Shown: positions 26,982-40,433 of the stretch, piece after piece
Layout of the letters: each line of letters begins with the position of its first letter
Numbering within the stretch: the stretch's first letter is position 1
Origin: Cytophagales bacterium
GTDB lineage: Bacteria > Pseudomonadota > Gammaproteobacteria > Burkholderiales > Burkholderiaceae_C
Direction: 5' to 3'
NCBI GenBank assembly: GCA_030054145.1
Contig: JASGCK010000001.1
Span: forward strand, 248,001 to 312,000
Length of the DNA: 64,000 bases
The notes under the pieces: generated by a model
Databases searched by the model: none
What the model was told of the DNA's origin: nothing
The model's input: the letters and a program-made list of their open reading frames with translations, nothing else
Program-made: the position numbers and the translations under genes

Positions 26982-28682
26982 ATGAATACTATAACCCCCC
27001 ATTCAGCAACGATGCCACGAGTGGTTCGCTCGCCCATTGGCACCAACCTTAGCTGCAAAAGCTGGCTGACCGAAGCCGCTTTTCGCATGATCCAAAACAA
27101 TCTCGATCCAGCAGTGGCCGAGCGCCCCGAAGACTTGGTGGTCTACGGCGGCATTGGTAAGGCGGCGCGCAATTGGGAGAGCTTTGATGCGATTCTTGAG
27201 TCACTTAAAAAATTGGGTGACGATGAGACGCTGCTGATTCAGTCGGGTAAGCCAGTCGGCGTGTTTCGCACACATTCGGATGCCCCGCGTGTGCTTTTGG
27301 CCAATTCCAACCTCGTGCCCAAGTGGGCGACGTGGGAGCACTTTAATGAGCTAGACCGCAAGGGCCTCATGATGTACGGGCAAATGACGGCGGGCTCTTG
27401 GATTTACATTGGCAGCCAAGGCATTGTGCAAGGCACGTATGAGACTTTTGTCGAGGCCGCTCGTCAGCACTACGGCGGCAGTTGGGCGGGGCGCTGGATT
27501 TTGACCGCAGGCCTTGGCGGCATGGGCGGTGCGCAGCCGCTGGCCGCCTCGTTTGCGGGCGCCAGCTCGCTCAATATCGAGTGCCAACAAAGCCGTATCG
27601 ACTATCGCCTTAGCAATCGTTATTTGGATGAGCAAGCCACCGACTTAGACGATGCGCTGGCACGTATGGCGAAATATGCACGCGAGGGCAAAGCCATATC
27701 GGTTGGGCTTTGCGGCAATGCGGCGGAAATTCTTCCCGAATTAGTAAGACGCGCAAAAGCAGGTGGCATTAAGCCTGATTTAGTGACCGATCAAACTTCC
27801 GCACATGATTTAGTCAATGGCTACTTGCCGCCCAATTGGACCGAAGCACAATGGCGAGCCGCACAGGTAGACCCTGTCCAGCACGCTGCCCTGAAAGCCG
27901 CAGCCAGTATGGGCTGCAAGGCGCATGTGCAGGCGATGCTGGCTTTCCAAAGCATGGGCATCCCCACTGTGGACTATGGCAACAACATCCGCCAAGTGGC
28001 GCTGGATGCGGGTTTAAAAGAAGCCTTTAACTTCCCAGGTTTTGTTCCTGCGTACATCAGGCCGCTGTTTTGCAAAGGCGTAGGGCCCTTCCGCTGGGTG
28101 GCGCTCTCGGGTGACCCCGAAGACATCAAAAAGACCGACGCGAAGATGAAGGAGATCTTCCCTGATAACCAGCACTTGCACCGCTGGTTAGATATGGCGG
28201 GCGAGCGCATCGCCTTCCAAGGTTTGCCAGCACGTATCTGCTGGATCGGGCTTGGCGAGCGACATATTGCAGGGCTGGCGTTTAACGAGATGGTCAAGTC
28301 AGGCGAGCTCAAAGCCCCCATCGTCATTGGCCGCGATCATTTGGACAGCGGCTCGGTCGCGTCGCCCAACCGCGAAACGGAAGGCATGATGGATGGCTCG
28401 GATGCGGTGTCGGATTGGGCAATGCTCAATGCGCTGCTCAGCACATCAGGCGGCGCAACCTGGGTTTCGCTACACCACGGCGGTGGTGTGGGCATGGGTT
28501 ATTCGCAGCACGCAGGCGTGGTCATAGTGGCCGACGGAACGGATGCGGCTGCCAAGCGGCTAGAGCGCGTGCTGTGGAACGATCCCGCCACTGGAGTCAT
28601 GCGCCACGCCGATGCGGGCTATGAATCCGCGATTGCCTGCGCGAAGGAATATGGTTTGAATTTGCCGATGGTTGTTGGATGA
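26982..28682 (+). CDS. hutU: Urocanate hydratase HutU
   Basis: Adds water to urocanate to form imidazolone propionate, using tightly bound NAD+ as electrophile. It has 566 residues with the family stretch [40 protein letters not shown] and [13 protein letters not shown], plus [18 protein letters not shown] near the end. No Shine-Dalgarno sequence is evident, and the best -10 box (26970-26975) would place the transcript start at or next to the ATG. The mRNA may therefore be leaderless. It overlaps hutH. Confidence 0.97.
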   Translation: MNTITPHSATMPRVVRSPIGTNLSCKSWLTEAAFRMIQNNLDPAVAERPEDLVVYGGIGKAARNWESFDAILESLKKLGDDETLLIQSGKPVGVFRTHSDAPRVLLANSNLVPKWATWEHFNELDRKGLMMYGQMTAGSWIYIGSQGIVQGTYETFVEAARQHYGGSWAGRWILTAGLGGMGGAQPLAASFAGASSLNIECQQSRIDYRLSNRYLDEQATDLDDALARMAKYAREGKAISVGLCGNAAEILPELVRRAKAGGIKPDLVTDQTSAHDLVNGYLPPNWTEAQWRAAQVDPVQHAALKAAASMGCKAHVQAMLAFQSMGIPTVDYGNNIRQVALDAGLKEAFNFPGFVPAYIRPLFCKGVGPFRWVALSGDPEDIKKTDAKMKEIFPDNQHLHRWLDMAGERIAFQGLPARICWIGLGERHIAGLAFNEMVKSGELKAPIVIGRDHLDSGSVASPNRETEGMMDGSDAVSDWAMLNALLSTSGGATWVSLHHGGGVGMGYSQHAGVVIVADGTDAAAKRLERVLWNDPATGVMRHADAGYESAIACAKEYGLNLPMVVG

Positions 28683-30235
28683 TGCGTTGCAAGCTAGTCC
28701 CAGGTGAAATGACACTTGCGCAATTGCGCAGCGTGTATCAGGATACGGACACACAGCATCGTGCCGTATTGGACGATGGTTTTCGTCCCAAGGCCAAGCA
28801 AAGCCACGCCACGGTGTTAGCGGCTTGTGCGCAGGATGCCGCTGTCTATGGCATTAACACAGGGTTTGGCAAACTTGCCAGCACACGTATCGCACAAGAT
28901 GATTTGGCTGTGTTGCAGCTCAAACTGCTGCGTTCGCACGCCGTTGGCGTGGGTGATCCTTTGAGTCAGCGTGTCGTGCGTTTGATGCTGGTTCTCAAGG
29001 CTGCTAGCCTTGCCCGAGGCTACTCGGGCGTGCGGCTGTGTGTGATTGATGGACTGATGGATTTGTACCGATGCGGCATCTGTCCTGTGATTCCATGCCA
29101 AGGCTCCGTGGGAGCCTCGGGAGATTTAGCACCTTTGGCGCATTTAAGCTTGGCGCTCATAGGCGAGGGCGAGGTGCTCTACCGTTCAAAACGCATGGCA
29201 GCGCATCTCGCACTGCAAGAGGCGGGTCTGTCAGCATTAACGCTGGGCGCGAAAGAAGGATTGGCGCTCATCAACGGAACGCAAGCTTCAACGGCTTTGG
29301 CACTGGATGCCTTGTTTACATGCGAGGCAGTGTTTCAAGCGGCCACACTGTCGGGCGCTTTAACGCTGGATGCTGCACGCGGCAGCGACGCGCCCTTTGA
29401 CCCCAGAGTCCATGCGGTGCGTGGACACAAGGGGCAAATCGACTGCGCAGCCGTTTACCGTGAACTCCTCAAGGGCAGTGCCATCCGTGCCTCGCACCTT
29501 GTGGGTGACGAGCGCGTGCAAGACCCCTATTGCTTGCGCTGTCAACCGCAGGTCATGGGTGCTTGTCTGATGCAAATGCGCTATGCAGCGGGCGTACTCT
29601 TGTGCGAAGCCAATGCCGTGACCGATAACCCTTTGGTATTTGCGGATGATCACAGCATCATCTCGGGCGGCAACTTTCATGCTGAACCCGTGGCATTTGC
29701 AGCCGATGCGCTGGCCATTGTGATTGCAGAAATTGGCGCTATTGCCGAGCGCCGTGTTGCCATGTTGGTGGATGCTTCGGTGTCGGGCTTGCCTGCATTT
29801 TTAACGCCCGACCCGGGACTTAACAGTGGTTTTATGATTGTTCACGTGACGGCGGCGGCGCTGGCCAGTGAAAATAAATCCTTGGCGCATCCTGCCAGCG
29901 TGGACAGCTTGCCGACCTCGGCCAACCAAGAAGACCACGTCAGCATGGCCACATTCGCAGCCAGACGACTGGCTCCCATGCTCAAAAATACAGCGTACAT
30001 CGTGACCATCGAATTATTGGCCGCCGCTCAAGGAATAGAATTTTTGCGCCCCCTGAAATCGTCAGAAGCACTAGAGCACGTGATGGCGTACATTCGCAGC
30101 TTGTCAGCAGCCATGATGCAAGATCGCAGTTTGGCAAGCGACATAGAGCTGATTTGTCAAAGCATCCTCGACGCACAAGTTATTAGCAGCTTGCCTAAGT
30201 CGCAAAGTTTGTTGCAGCGGTTGGTGTTGGTCTAA
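28679..30235 (+). CDS. hutH: Histidine ammonia-lyase HutH
   Basis: First step of histidine breakdown: deaminates L-histidine to urocanate. The catalytic MIO group forms from the Ala-Ser-Gly triplet in [17 protein letters not shown] (about 142-158). [26 protein letters not shown] [15 protein letters not shown] and the [11 protein letters not shown] block are also present. 518 residues, normal length. ATG codons at 28679 and 28682 both overlap the hutU stop, so the two genes are coupled. Confidence 0.97.
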   Translation: MMRCKLVPGEMTLAQLRSVYQDTDTQHRAVLDDGFRPKAKQSHATVLAACAQDAAVYGINTGFGKLASTRIAQDDLAVLQLKLLRSHAVGVGDPLSQRVVRLMLVLKAASLARGYSGVRLCVIDGLMDLYRCGICPVIPCQGSVGASGDLAPLAHLSLALIGEGEVLYRSKRMAAHLALQEAGLSALTLGAKEGLALINGTQASTALALDALFTCEAVFQAATLSGALTLDAARGSDAPFDPRVHAVRGHKGQIDCAAVYRELLKGSAIRASHLVGDERVQDPYCLRCQPQVMGACLMQMRYAAGVLLCEANAVTDNPLVFADDHSIISGGNFHAEPVAFAADALAIVIAEIGAIAERRVAMLVDASVSGLPAFLTPDPGLNSGFMIVHVTAAALASENKSLAHPASVDSLPTSANQEDHVSMATFAARRLAPMLKNTAYIVTIELLAAAQGIEFLRPLKSSEALEHVMAYIRSLSAAMMQDRSLASDIELICQSILDAQVISSLPKSQSLLQRLVLV

Positions 30236-30282
30236 ATTTAGGTTTAATTTTTATTTACATTTTTTTAACAGGAGACTTCTCG

Positions 30283-31239
30283 ATGAAAAAACTACTCACC
30301 ACCATCGCCTTGGCTACAAGCCTTGCCAGTATGGGCTTTGCGGCGCAAGCGCAAGAAACCAAGGTCGCCATTGGCATATCGGGCTGGACGGGCTTTGCAC
30401 CGCTGACGCTAGCCAAAGAAGCGGGCATTTTCAAAAAGCATGGGCTGGACGTGACGATCAAAAAAATCCCACAAGGTACGCGCCATTTGGCAATTGCCTC
30501 GGGTGACATCCAGTGCGCTGCAACCACCGTAGAGACTTGGATTGTGTGGAACGCCAACGGCATTGCGACGACGCAGATCTTCCAATTGGATAAGAGCTTT
30601 GGTGCTGACGGCATGGTGACCAAGGGCGATATCGCCAAAATTTCGGACTTGAAAGGCAAGACCGTTGCAGCGGATTCGCCTGGTACAGCGACTTACTTCA
30701 CGCTGGCTTGGATGTTGAAGAAAAACGGTCTCTCGATCAAAGACGTGAAGGTCACCAACCTGGGTCCTCAAGCCGCAGCGAACGCCATGATTGCGGGTAC
30801 GGCTGGTATTGATGCAGCCATGACCTACGAGCCGTTTTTAAGTGCAGTTCGCGCTAAACCTGAAGTGGGCAAGATCATGGCCACTACACTGGACTACCCG
30901 ATGATCATGGATACCTTTGGTTGCACACCGAAGTTTTTGGCAGAAAACCCCAAAGCCGCCAAAGGCCTTGCCGATGCTTACTTTGATGCCATTGCGATGG
31001 TGAAAGCCGATCCGAAAAAGAGCTTTGAAATCATGGGCGCAGATGTCAAGCAGTCGGGCGAAGCGTTTGAGAAGAGTCAGGCTTTCCTGCGCTGGCAAGA
31101 CCGCGCTGCGAACCAAACTTTTTTTGCAGGCGAGCACGCCGCGTTTAGCAAAGAAGCCGCTGATTTGCTGCTTGAGGCAGGCATCATCAAATCGATACCT
31201 GATTTGACAAAGCTGGCTGACACACGATTCTTGAAATAA
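30283..31239 (+). CDS. ABC transporter substrate-binding protein (NMT1/SsuA/TauA type)
   Basis: Periplasmic binding protein of 318 residues. A Sec signal peptide (MKKLLTTIALATSLASMGFAAQAQ, cut near 23) precedes an NMT1/THI5-like fold: VAIGISGWTGFAPLTLAKEA, FKKHGLDVTIKKIPQG, LKGKTVAADSPGTATYFTLA and AAMTYEPFL. AGGAG precedes the ATG. It follows hutH after 47 bases and leads the SBP-permease-ATPase set typical of nitrate/sulfonate/taurine-type importers. Its place directly after hutUH suggests import of a histidine-pathway compound (histidine, urocanate or a formyl intermediate). That is inference from context; the ligand is unknown. Confidence 0.9.
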   Translation: MKKLLTTIALATSLASMGFAAQAQETKVAIGISGWTGFAPLTLAKEAGIFKKHGLDVTIKKIPQGTRHLAIASGDIQCAATTVETWIVWNANGIATTQIFQLDKSFGADGMVTKGDIAKISDLKGKTVAADSPGTATYFTLAWMLKKNGLSIKDVKVTNLGPQAAANAMIAGTAGIDAAMTYEPFLSAVRAKPEVGKIMATTLDYPMIMDTFGCTPKFLAENPKAAKGLADAYFDAIAMVKADPKKSFEIMGADVKQSGEAFEKSQAFLRWQDRAANQTFFAGEHAAFSKEAADLLLEAGIIKSIPDLTKLADTRFLK

Positions 31240-31250
31240 GTCATCACTCC

Positions 31251-31322
31251 CCGTTCGATCTGAGCCTGTCGAAGCCTCGTTGCACGCCAACCCTTCGACA
31301 AGCTCAGGGCGAACGGTTTTTT
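31251..31322. repeat. Interspersed repeat forming a long hairpin between binding-protein and permease genes
   Basis: CCGTTCG...CTGAGCctgTCGAAG pairs imperfectly with CTTCGAcaaGCTCAGggCGAACGG across a 17-base loop, followed by six T. The arms match the CTTCGACAAGCTCAGGGCG repeat common in proteobacteria; related pieces occur at 34731 and 47106. In this position it may act as a partial terminator, giving more binding protein than permease. Confidence 0.75.
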
Positions 31323-31348
31323 CAGAACGAACGGCTTTTATTTAATCT

Positions 31349-32122
31349 ATGAAACCTCTCACCCCCGTATCTCCCAGCGCCAAAGTGTGGCTGGGCACAT
31401 CCTTCTTTGTGCTTTTTGTCGTCGTGTGGGCGTTCGCCACACTGGGCGGCTACGTCTCTAAAACCTTTTTGGCCGATCCCATCACCATGGTGCGATCGGG
31501 CTATGACCTCTTGGTTAACCAAGGGTTTATGAAGGACATTGGCATGACCGTGTGGCGCGTGGTGGGCGGTTTTTTGCTGGCTGCCGTGGTGGCTTTGCCG
31601 CTGGGCGTAGCGATGGGTACATATAAAAACATCGAAGCTTTTTTTGAACCCTTCGTCTCCTTTGCCCGCTATTTGCCTGCCAGTGCGTTTATCCCACTCC
31701 TCATTTTGTGGGTGGGCATTGGCGAGGCCCAAAAACTGGCAGTCATATTTATCGGTAGCTTTTTTCAGCTCGTTTTAATGATTGCAGTCACTGTCGGCAA
31801 TACACGCAGAGACCTCGTGGAAGCCGCGTATACATTGGGCTCTAGCGATTCTTCCTTGGTGCGCCGTGTGCTGATTCCCGGCGCTGCGCCGCAAATTGCC
31901 GAGACGCTGCGCATGGTGCTGGGCTGGGCGTGGACCTACGTGATCGTGGCGGAACTGATTGGTTCGTCCAGCGGCATAGGCCACATGATTACGGATAGCC
32001 AGTCGTTACTGGCGACCGATCAAATCATCTTTGGCATCATCGTGATTGGGCTGATTGGCTTACTCAGCGATTTCTTTTTTAAATGGCTCAATCGCCGCTT
32101 ATTTGCTTGGGCAGCGCTATGA
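31349..32122 (+). CDS. ABC transporter permease (SsuC/TauC type)
   Basis: A 257-residue inner-membrane subunit with about six hydrophobic segments (the first about 13-35). The BPD_transp_1 coupling loop region shows LVEAAYTLGSSDSSLVRRV followed by LIPGAAPQIAETLRM, the EAA motif that docks the ATPase. It lies between the binding-protein and ATPase genes, and its TGA overlaps the ATPase ATG (ATGA at 32119). It forms the membrane channel of the importer encoded behind hutH. Confidence 0.92.
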   Translation: MKPLTPVSPSAKVWLGTSFFVLFVVVWAFATLGGYVSKTFLADPITMVRSGYDLLVNQGFMKDIGMTVWRVVGGFLLAAVVALPLGVAMGTYKNIEAFFEPFVSFARYLPASAFIPLLILWVGIGEAQKLAVIFIGSFFQLVLMIAVTVGNTRRDLVEAAYTLGSSDSSLVRRVLIPGAAPQIAETLRMVLGWAWTYVIVAELIGSSSGIGHMITDSQSLLATDQIIFGIIVIGLIGLLSDFFFKWLNRRLFAWAAL

Positions 32123-32928
32123 ACACAGCTTCGACATTTTTAGCTATTCGCGGCGTTTCGCGCAGTTTTGCGCCCAGCGCCAAGGGCGGCACGCCCACGC
32201 TGGCATTGCAGGCAACCGATTTGACCGTTGCCGAGAACGACTTCATCACCATCCTGGGGCCATCGGGCTGCGGCAAAAGCACGCTGCTCAGAATCGTGGC
32301 GGGTCTTGACACGCAAACTTCGGGTGATGTATTGCTAGAAGGCAAAACCATCTCTGGCGCGGGCGCTGATAGGGGAATGGTGTTTCAAAGTTATACACTG
32401 TTTCCGTGGTTGTCGGTGCTCGATAACGTGTGCTTTGGTCTACGCGAACGCAATATGCCAAGGGCGCAGCAGTTAGAAATCGCCCATAGCTTCATTCAAA
32501 AAGTCGGATTAGTGGGTTTTGAAAATCACTTCCCCAAACAGTTATCAGGCGGTATGCAGCAGCGCACCGCCATTGCAAGAGCACTGGCCAACACCCCGCG
32601 CATCTTGCTCATGGACGAACCGTTTGGCGCTCTAGACCATCAAACCCGCGAGCTAATGCAAGAGCTACTGCTGGGCATTTGGGAGCAAGAGCGAAAAACG
32701 GTTTTGTTCGTCACCCACGACATCGACGAAGCCGTGTTCATGGGCTCCAGAGTCGTAGTCATGAGCGCAAGACCAGGTCGCATCAAACTAGACCGAGCTA
32801 TCGATCTGCCACATCCAAGGCATTACTCAGTCAAGACCTCGCCCGAATTCTCTAGCTTGAAAGCGGAGTTGACTGAGCAGGTGCGAGTGGAGGTGAGGGC
32901 GGCGCAGGCGATGCAGATGGCAGAGTGA
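32119..32928 (+). CDS. ABC transporter ATP-binding protein (SsuB/TauB type)
   Basis: The 269-residue ATPase powers the importer. Walker A is GPSGCGKST (about 47-55), the Q-loop VFQSYTLFPW, the signature LSGGMQQRTAIARAL, Walker B ILLMDEPFGALD and the switch histidine LFVTHDIDEAV. The start at 32119, overlapping the permease stop, gives the standard N-terminus; the longer frame to 32083 runs back into the permease gene. It is the last gene of the hutUH-transporter arm. Confidence 0.94.
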   Translation: MNTASTFLAIRGVSRSFAPSAKGGTPTLALQATDLTVAENDFITILGPSGCGKSTLLRIVAGLDTQTSGDVLLEGKTISGAGADRGMVFQSYTLFPWLSVLDNVCFGLRERNMPRAQQLEIAHSFIQKVGLVGFENHFPKQLSGGMQQRTAIARALANTPRILLMDEPFGALDHQTRELMQELLLGIWEQERKTVLFVTHDIDEAVFMGSRVVVMSARPGRIKLDRAIDLPHPRHYSVKTSPEFSSLKAELTEQVRVEVRAAQAMQMAE

Positions 32929-33009
32929 GTGAAAGTTAAAATTTAGCCACGACAAAGTAGGCAGCGCAATCACCGCCGCAGGAACCCTCACCTGTTTTGG
33001 CTTGCCTTC

Positions 33010-33015
33010 TATAAT
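33010..33015 (+). promoter_or_regulatory. -10 box for the pyrG operon
   Basis: A perfect TATAAT lies 45 bases before the pyrG ATG in the 132-base gap after the transporter genes. No clear -35 box is seen at the standard distance. Confidence 0.5.
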
Positions 33016-33036
33016 CAAAATTTCCACTTGCACTGA

Positions 33037-35619
<2,583 letters not shown>

Positions 35620-35630
<11 letters not shown>

Positions 35631-36291
35631 ATTCCTTCGTGTTTTCTCGATAATTTTTGCGCTTTTCATTTGTACCTGCGTCCCTGCACAGACTATGTGG
35701 CCAACCGATGTTGTTGACGCAACTTATGCGAGAAAATCGCTAGACAAATTTTTCAAAACAAACGTCGAAGTGCTTGCAAGTTGGCAAGGTGGGATTCAAA
35801 GCGCAGCACCAAACGATTGGGCGGGAGTTGTAAGAGTAAATGCAAAAGGTAAGACTCTTGTCTATGCTGTGATTGCCTTGGAGGATATGAAAAAATCAGA
35901 GCTTGAAGTTGTTGCGGTTTCGCGCGGGATCGTCTTGAAAGATTGCGGTGAAACTTGTACTTTTGATGCTGGAGATGGTTATGAACCTAATCGTGTCAGA
36001 TTTATATGGTGGACAAAAGTGGAAGATGCAAATACACGAAGCACATTTTTCTTTCAAAAAAAATCGAATCAGTGGATGTTGAATCTTGTCAGTCGTGAAG
36101 ACTGGGATGAGTCTGGACTTAACTCGGCGTTGGTGGTTTCCCCGCGCGGTCGGAGATCTATTAGTGTGCGCATGGTGGACGGTAATACTGTAATCACAGG
36201 TCGTAATGGCCCGCCACTGAAGAAATTATTATTTCAAGACTTTGATCCAGTGCAGCATTGGCCTGAAAAAGCGCCCGCACAATTGAAATAG
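35620..36291 (+). CDS. Putative exported protein of unknown function
   Basis: I do not recognise this 223-residue protein. The best start is TTG at 35620 (overlapping the kdsA end), which gives a clear Sec signal peptide: MKTKFLR, a hydrophobic core (8-18) and a VPAQ-type cleavage site near 24; the first ATG would lose it. The mature part is mixed alpha/beta with two close cysteines (KDCGETC) and several Trp. Base composition is more AT-rich than kdsA and eno. It breaks the usual kdsA-eno adjacency, suggesting an insertion. Confidence 0.6.
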
Positions 36292-36306
36292 CAAATAGTA
36301 AAAAAC

Positions 36307-37801
<1,495 letters not shown>

Positions 37802-37831
37802 CAAGCAGTACAGCTGCACGCCTTATTCTGT

Positions 37832-38107
37832 ATGGCCTCCAAGCTCACGACTGTTATCTTGCTGGCGCTGCTCTTGATTTTTCAAGGTCAGTTGTGGCTG
37901 GGTCGCGGCAGTGTGCCGCACGTGCGCGAGATGCAGCGCAATCTGGCTTTGCAAGAAGAAAAAAATGCGCAAATGAAGCAATCCAATGAGCAATTGTTAG
38001 CCGATGTGCGCGATTTAAAAAGTGGCATGGCCTTGGTGGAGGACCGCGCAAGGTCGGAGCTTGGGATGGTCAAACCAAACGAGATTTTTGTGCAATATGG
38101 CAAGTGA
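37832..38107 (+). CDS. ftsB: Cell division protein FtsB
   Basis: Small bitopic divisome protein that joins FtsL and FtsQ and helps switch on septal wall synthesis. The 91 residues contain one N-terminal membrane helix (about 5-22), a coiled coil (about 30-65: MQRNLALQEEKNAQMKQSNE), and the conserved tail EDRARSELGMVKPNEIFVQY. Placement directly after eno is the standard beta/gammaproteobacterial arrangement. Confidence 0.95.
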   Translation: MASKLTTVILLALLLIFQGQLWLGRGSVPHVREMQRNLALQEEKNAQMKQSNEQLLADVRDLKSGMALVEDRARSELGMVKPNEIFVQYGK

Positions 38108-38216
38108 TGGGCGCAACTCGCATTCGTTCCTGCAAGGTGGACACGCCTGGCGAGCTTGGTGCGAATGCTGTGATGATCCCGCCAGTGAGCGGCGTTTGTT
38201 CCAAGCCCTCAAAGCT

Positions 38217-38264
38217 CAAGCGATGATGCCAACGATGACGCAAGCGATGATGCCAACGATGACC
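38217..38264. repeat. Tandem repeat, two 24-base units
   Basis: CAAGCGATGATGCCAACGAT plus GACG/GACC occurs twice head to tail, differing only in the last base, in the 168-base gap between ftsB and hslO. Two copies are too few for a CRISPR, and no spacer separates them. Confidence 0.85.
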
Positions 38265-38275
38265 TTAGCCAAGAC

Positions 38276-39262
38276 TCATATTTTTGGCGGAACAACCGAT
38301 TCGGCAGGCATAAAAAGCATGGCCGCATCAATGCCATCAAAGCGATAGGTCTGACCACAAAAATCGCAACTGACTTGGATGCCCTCGGTCTCTTCAATCA
38401 TGCGCTCGGCTTCGGTTTGACCTAGGCTTCGGATGGTGCTGGCAACGCGCTCTCTAGAGCAAGTGCATTGAAAGCGCGGCGCAGGATGGGCTGGCGCGTA
38501 ACGTGCAATCGGCTCATTCCAAAACAAGCGATGCAAAATGTCGTCAACACTCAGGCTGAGGAGCTCTTCGCGCTTGATGGATTGGGTCAGCAACGCGATT
38601 CGATTGAAGTCCTCACTCTGACCAATCGCGTCTTCGTCTTCTGTGCTTGATCGCTCGAATGTTGCACGGGTGCCCGCTAGATTGTTTTCGCCTTTGATCG
38701 GGATGCGCTGAATCAAAATGCCCACCGCCGCGTTGCTGTCAGCTGCGAGAACCATTTTGGTATCAAGCTGCTCTGATTGCAGCATGTAATGCTCGATAGC
38801 CAAGGCGAACGATGCCAAGGGTTCGCCGTGATCGCCCCATAGCGGCACCACGCTTTGGTAGGCTTGTTGACCTTGAAACTTCATTTCAGGATCCAGCGTA
38901 ATCGCGCAGCGCGCACGGTTGCTGGCATTGATGAGTTGATGAAACGACTCGTCCCCTTTGACGGCGTGTACCAGCTTGGCTGTGGTGCGAAATGTCAGGT
39001 CAGACTTCACCTCGACCACGGCAAGTTTGACGGGGCTCTCGTCTTTCTTTTCACTGCCCATCACTTGCAAAATCAACGAGCCATTCCATTTGATATTGCT
39101 GTGCATCAGCACGGCGGCGGCGGTCATCTCGCCAAGCATCTGCTCAACAACCGCTGGATAGTTGTGACCACGGCTGAGCACTTGTTGCCAATCATCGGTG
39201 AGGCGCACGATGACACCGCGAACGGGCAAGCCTTCAAAAATAAATGTATGGAGTTCGGACAT
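38276..39262 (-). CDS. hslO: 33 kDa redox-regulated chaperone Hsp33
   Basis: Holdase switched on by oxidation and heat. The 328-residue protein shows RGVIVRLTDDWQQVLSRG near the N-terminus and the redox zinc centre at the C-terminus: Cys266-x-Cys268 (FQCTCSRERV) and Cys299-x2-Cys302 (SCDFCGQTY), the full CxC...CxxC set. It lies 4 bases after the gamma-class carbonic anhydrase on the same strand. Confidence 0.96.
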   Translation of the reverse strand: MSELHTFIFEGLPVRGVIVRLTDDWQQVLSRGHNYPAVVEQMLGEMTAAAVLMHSNIKWNGSLILQVMGSEKKDESPVKLAVVEVKSDLTFRTTAKLVHAVKGDESFHQLINASNRARCAITLDPEMKFQGQQAYQSVVPLWGDHGEPLASFALAIEHYMLQSEQLDTKMVLAADSNAAVGILIQRIPIKGENNLAGTRATFERSSTEDEDAIGQSEDFNRIALLTQSIKREELLSLSVDDILHRLFWNEPIARYAPAHPAPRFQCTCSRERVASTIRSLGQTEAERMIEETEGIQVSCDFCGQTYRFDGIDAAMLFMPAESVVPPKI

Positions 39263-39266
39263 TCAA

Positions 39267-39794
39267 TCAGTCTCTGATCTTTTTTAGCTCTTTGGCAAAG
39301 CGTGGTCCATTGACTTGGTAATGTTTGGCAGCGCCTTGCAGCATGGCAATTTGCTCGTCACTCATGATGCGAACGACCTTGGCAGGCGCACCAATAATGA
39401 GCGCGTTGTCGGGAAATTCTTTGCCCTCGGTCACCACGGAGCCTGCGCCAACCAAGCAGTTTTTCCCAATCTTGGCGTTGTTCAAAACCACTGCTTGAAT
39501 GCCAATGAGTGAGCCATCGCCAATGCTGCAGCCATGCAGCATGACTTGATGCCCAATCGTCACGTTCTCGCCAATGGTCAGCGGCACGCCAGCATCCGCG
39601 TGCAGCATGGAGAGGTCTTGCACGTTGCTGCCTTTGCCAATGCGGATGGCATCCGAGTCGCCGCGAATCACCACGCCGAACCACACGCTCGATCCCTCGG
39701 CTAGTTGCACGTCACCAATGACTTCGGCACTATGCGCCACATAAGCCGTTTCGTGAATCTGCGGGACGAGAGCGCCCAGTTGGTAGATAGCCAT
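39267..39794 (-). CDS. Gamma-class carbonic anhydrase / hexapeptide-repeat transferase-like protein
   Basis: The 175-residue left-handed beta-helix protein of the YrdA/gamma carbonic anhydrase family has hexapeptide repeats through residues about 20-145 (VIGDVQLAEGSSVWFGVVIR, then IGENVTIGHQVMLHGCSIGD). Putative metal-binding histidines lie in LHADAG, GHQVMLHG and neighbouring turns. AGGAGA precedes the ATG at 39794; residues before it in the longer frame are leader. It overlaps nothing but sits 2 bases from the Doc gene stop upstream. Catalytic activity of this family varies, so enzyme function is probable, not certain. Confidence 0.9.
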   Translation of the reverse strand: MAIYQLGALVPQIHETAYVAHSAEVIGDVQLAEGSSVWFGVVIRGDSDAIRIGKGSNVQDLSMLHADAGVPLTIGENVTIGHQVMLHGCSIGDGSLIGIQAVVLNNAKIGKNCLVGAGSVVTEGKEFPDNALIIGAPAKVVRIMSDEQIAMLQGAAKHYQVNGPRFAKELKKIRD

Positions 39795-39796
39795 GA

Positions 39797-40207
39797 TTAA
39801 ATTCTCCTTTTCATATTGTGACGAATCCACTGCGCAAACTGCGTCTTTGCAATATCGCCTGAAGCCACACCCAGCATCATCAGTACGCTATCGGCATCGC
39901 TGGATGTGAGTTGGTAGCCGTTCAGTACCAAAAATAACTCCATTGCCACATAAGCTGTGCGTTTGTTACCGTCATTAAAGGGATGATTGTTTGCTAAGCC
40001 TGAGCCATAACTAGCGGCCAAATCAGCCACGTCGGGTGATTCGTCGGCCGATTCGTCGGTCGCTAAGTTTTTGGGGCGCTCCACGGCTGACGCAAACAAG
40101 CCCATATCACGGATGCCAGAGAGACCGCCATGCTCATCTAGCTGCTCATCGTGAACCGCGAGCATGACGTCATGGTTGAGCCATGTCCACACTTGAGTGG
40201 CTGACAT
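39797..40207 (-). CDS. doc: Doc-family toxin (death-on-curing, Fic fold)
   Basis: Toxin of a type II toxin-antitoxin pair. Doc of phage P1 phosphorylates elongation factor EF-Tu. The 136-residue protein has the Doc variant of the Fic motif, HPFNDGNKRTA (75-85), and the flap-region pattern LAVHDEQLDEHGGLSGIRD (about 16-34). An Asp/Glu-rich insert (DESADESPDV) is unusual. It follows the antitoxin with one base between stop and start, the usual coupling. Confidence 0.94.
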   Translation of the reverse strand: MSATQVWTWLNHDVMLAVHDEQLDEHGGLSGIRDMGLFASAVERPKNLATDESADESPDVADLAASYGSGLANNHPFNDGNKRTAYVAMELFLVLNGYQLTSSDADSVLMMLGVASGDIAKTQFAQWIRHNMKRRI

Positions 40208-40208
40208 T

Positions 40209-40433
40209 TTATTTAGCGAGTTCGTGGAGCACTTGGCGGCGGTTTTTCATGATGGCTTGTGCGGCTAGCATTTGCTCAGAAAAAGCGGGGTCATTCGCGG
40301 TGATTCGCACACCATCAGGTGCCTGAGTGACGTACAAAAAATCGCCTTTTTCAACTTTAAGCATAGCTAGCATTTCTTTAGGGAAAATAGATCCCAAAGA
40401 ATTTCCAATTTGTGTGACTTTGAGGGCGTGCAT
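40209..40433 (-). CDS. AbrB/SpoVT-type antitoxin paired with Doc
   Basis: A 74-residue DNA-binding antitoxin. The N-terminal swapped-hairpin AbrB/MazE fold (KVTQIGNSLGSIFPKEMLAM, about 4-23) is followed by a flexible, Ala/Gln-rich tail that would bind the toxin. The ATG at 40433 overlaps the start codon of the divergent DUF455 gene by two bases (CATG), so its promoter and operator lie inside that gene's first codons. Confidence 0.92.
   Translation of the reverse strand: MHALKVTQIGNSLGSIFPKEMLAMLKVEKGDFLYVTQAPDGVRITANDPAFSEQMLAAQAIMKNRRQVLHELAK

Noticed and set aside
38217..38264. Possible CRISPR repeat
   Set aside because: Only two directly adjacent copies without spacers, and no cas genes in the window.
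38022..38348. 108-codon ORF across the ftsB-hslO gap
   Set aside because: It overlaps ftsB and hslO, contains the translated tandem repeat, and has no recognisable family or ribosome-binding site.
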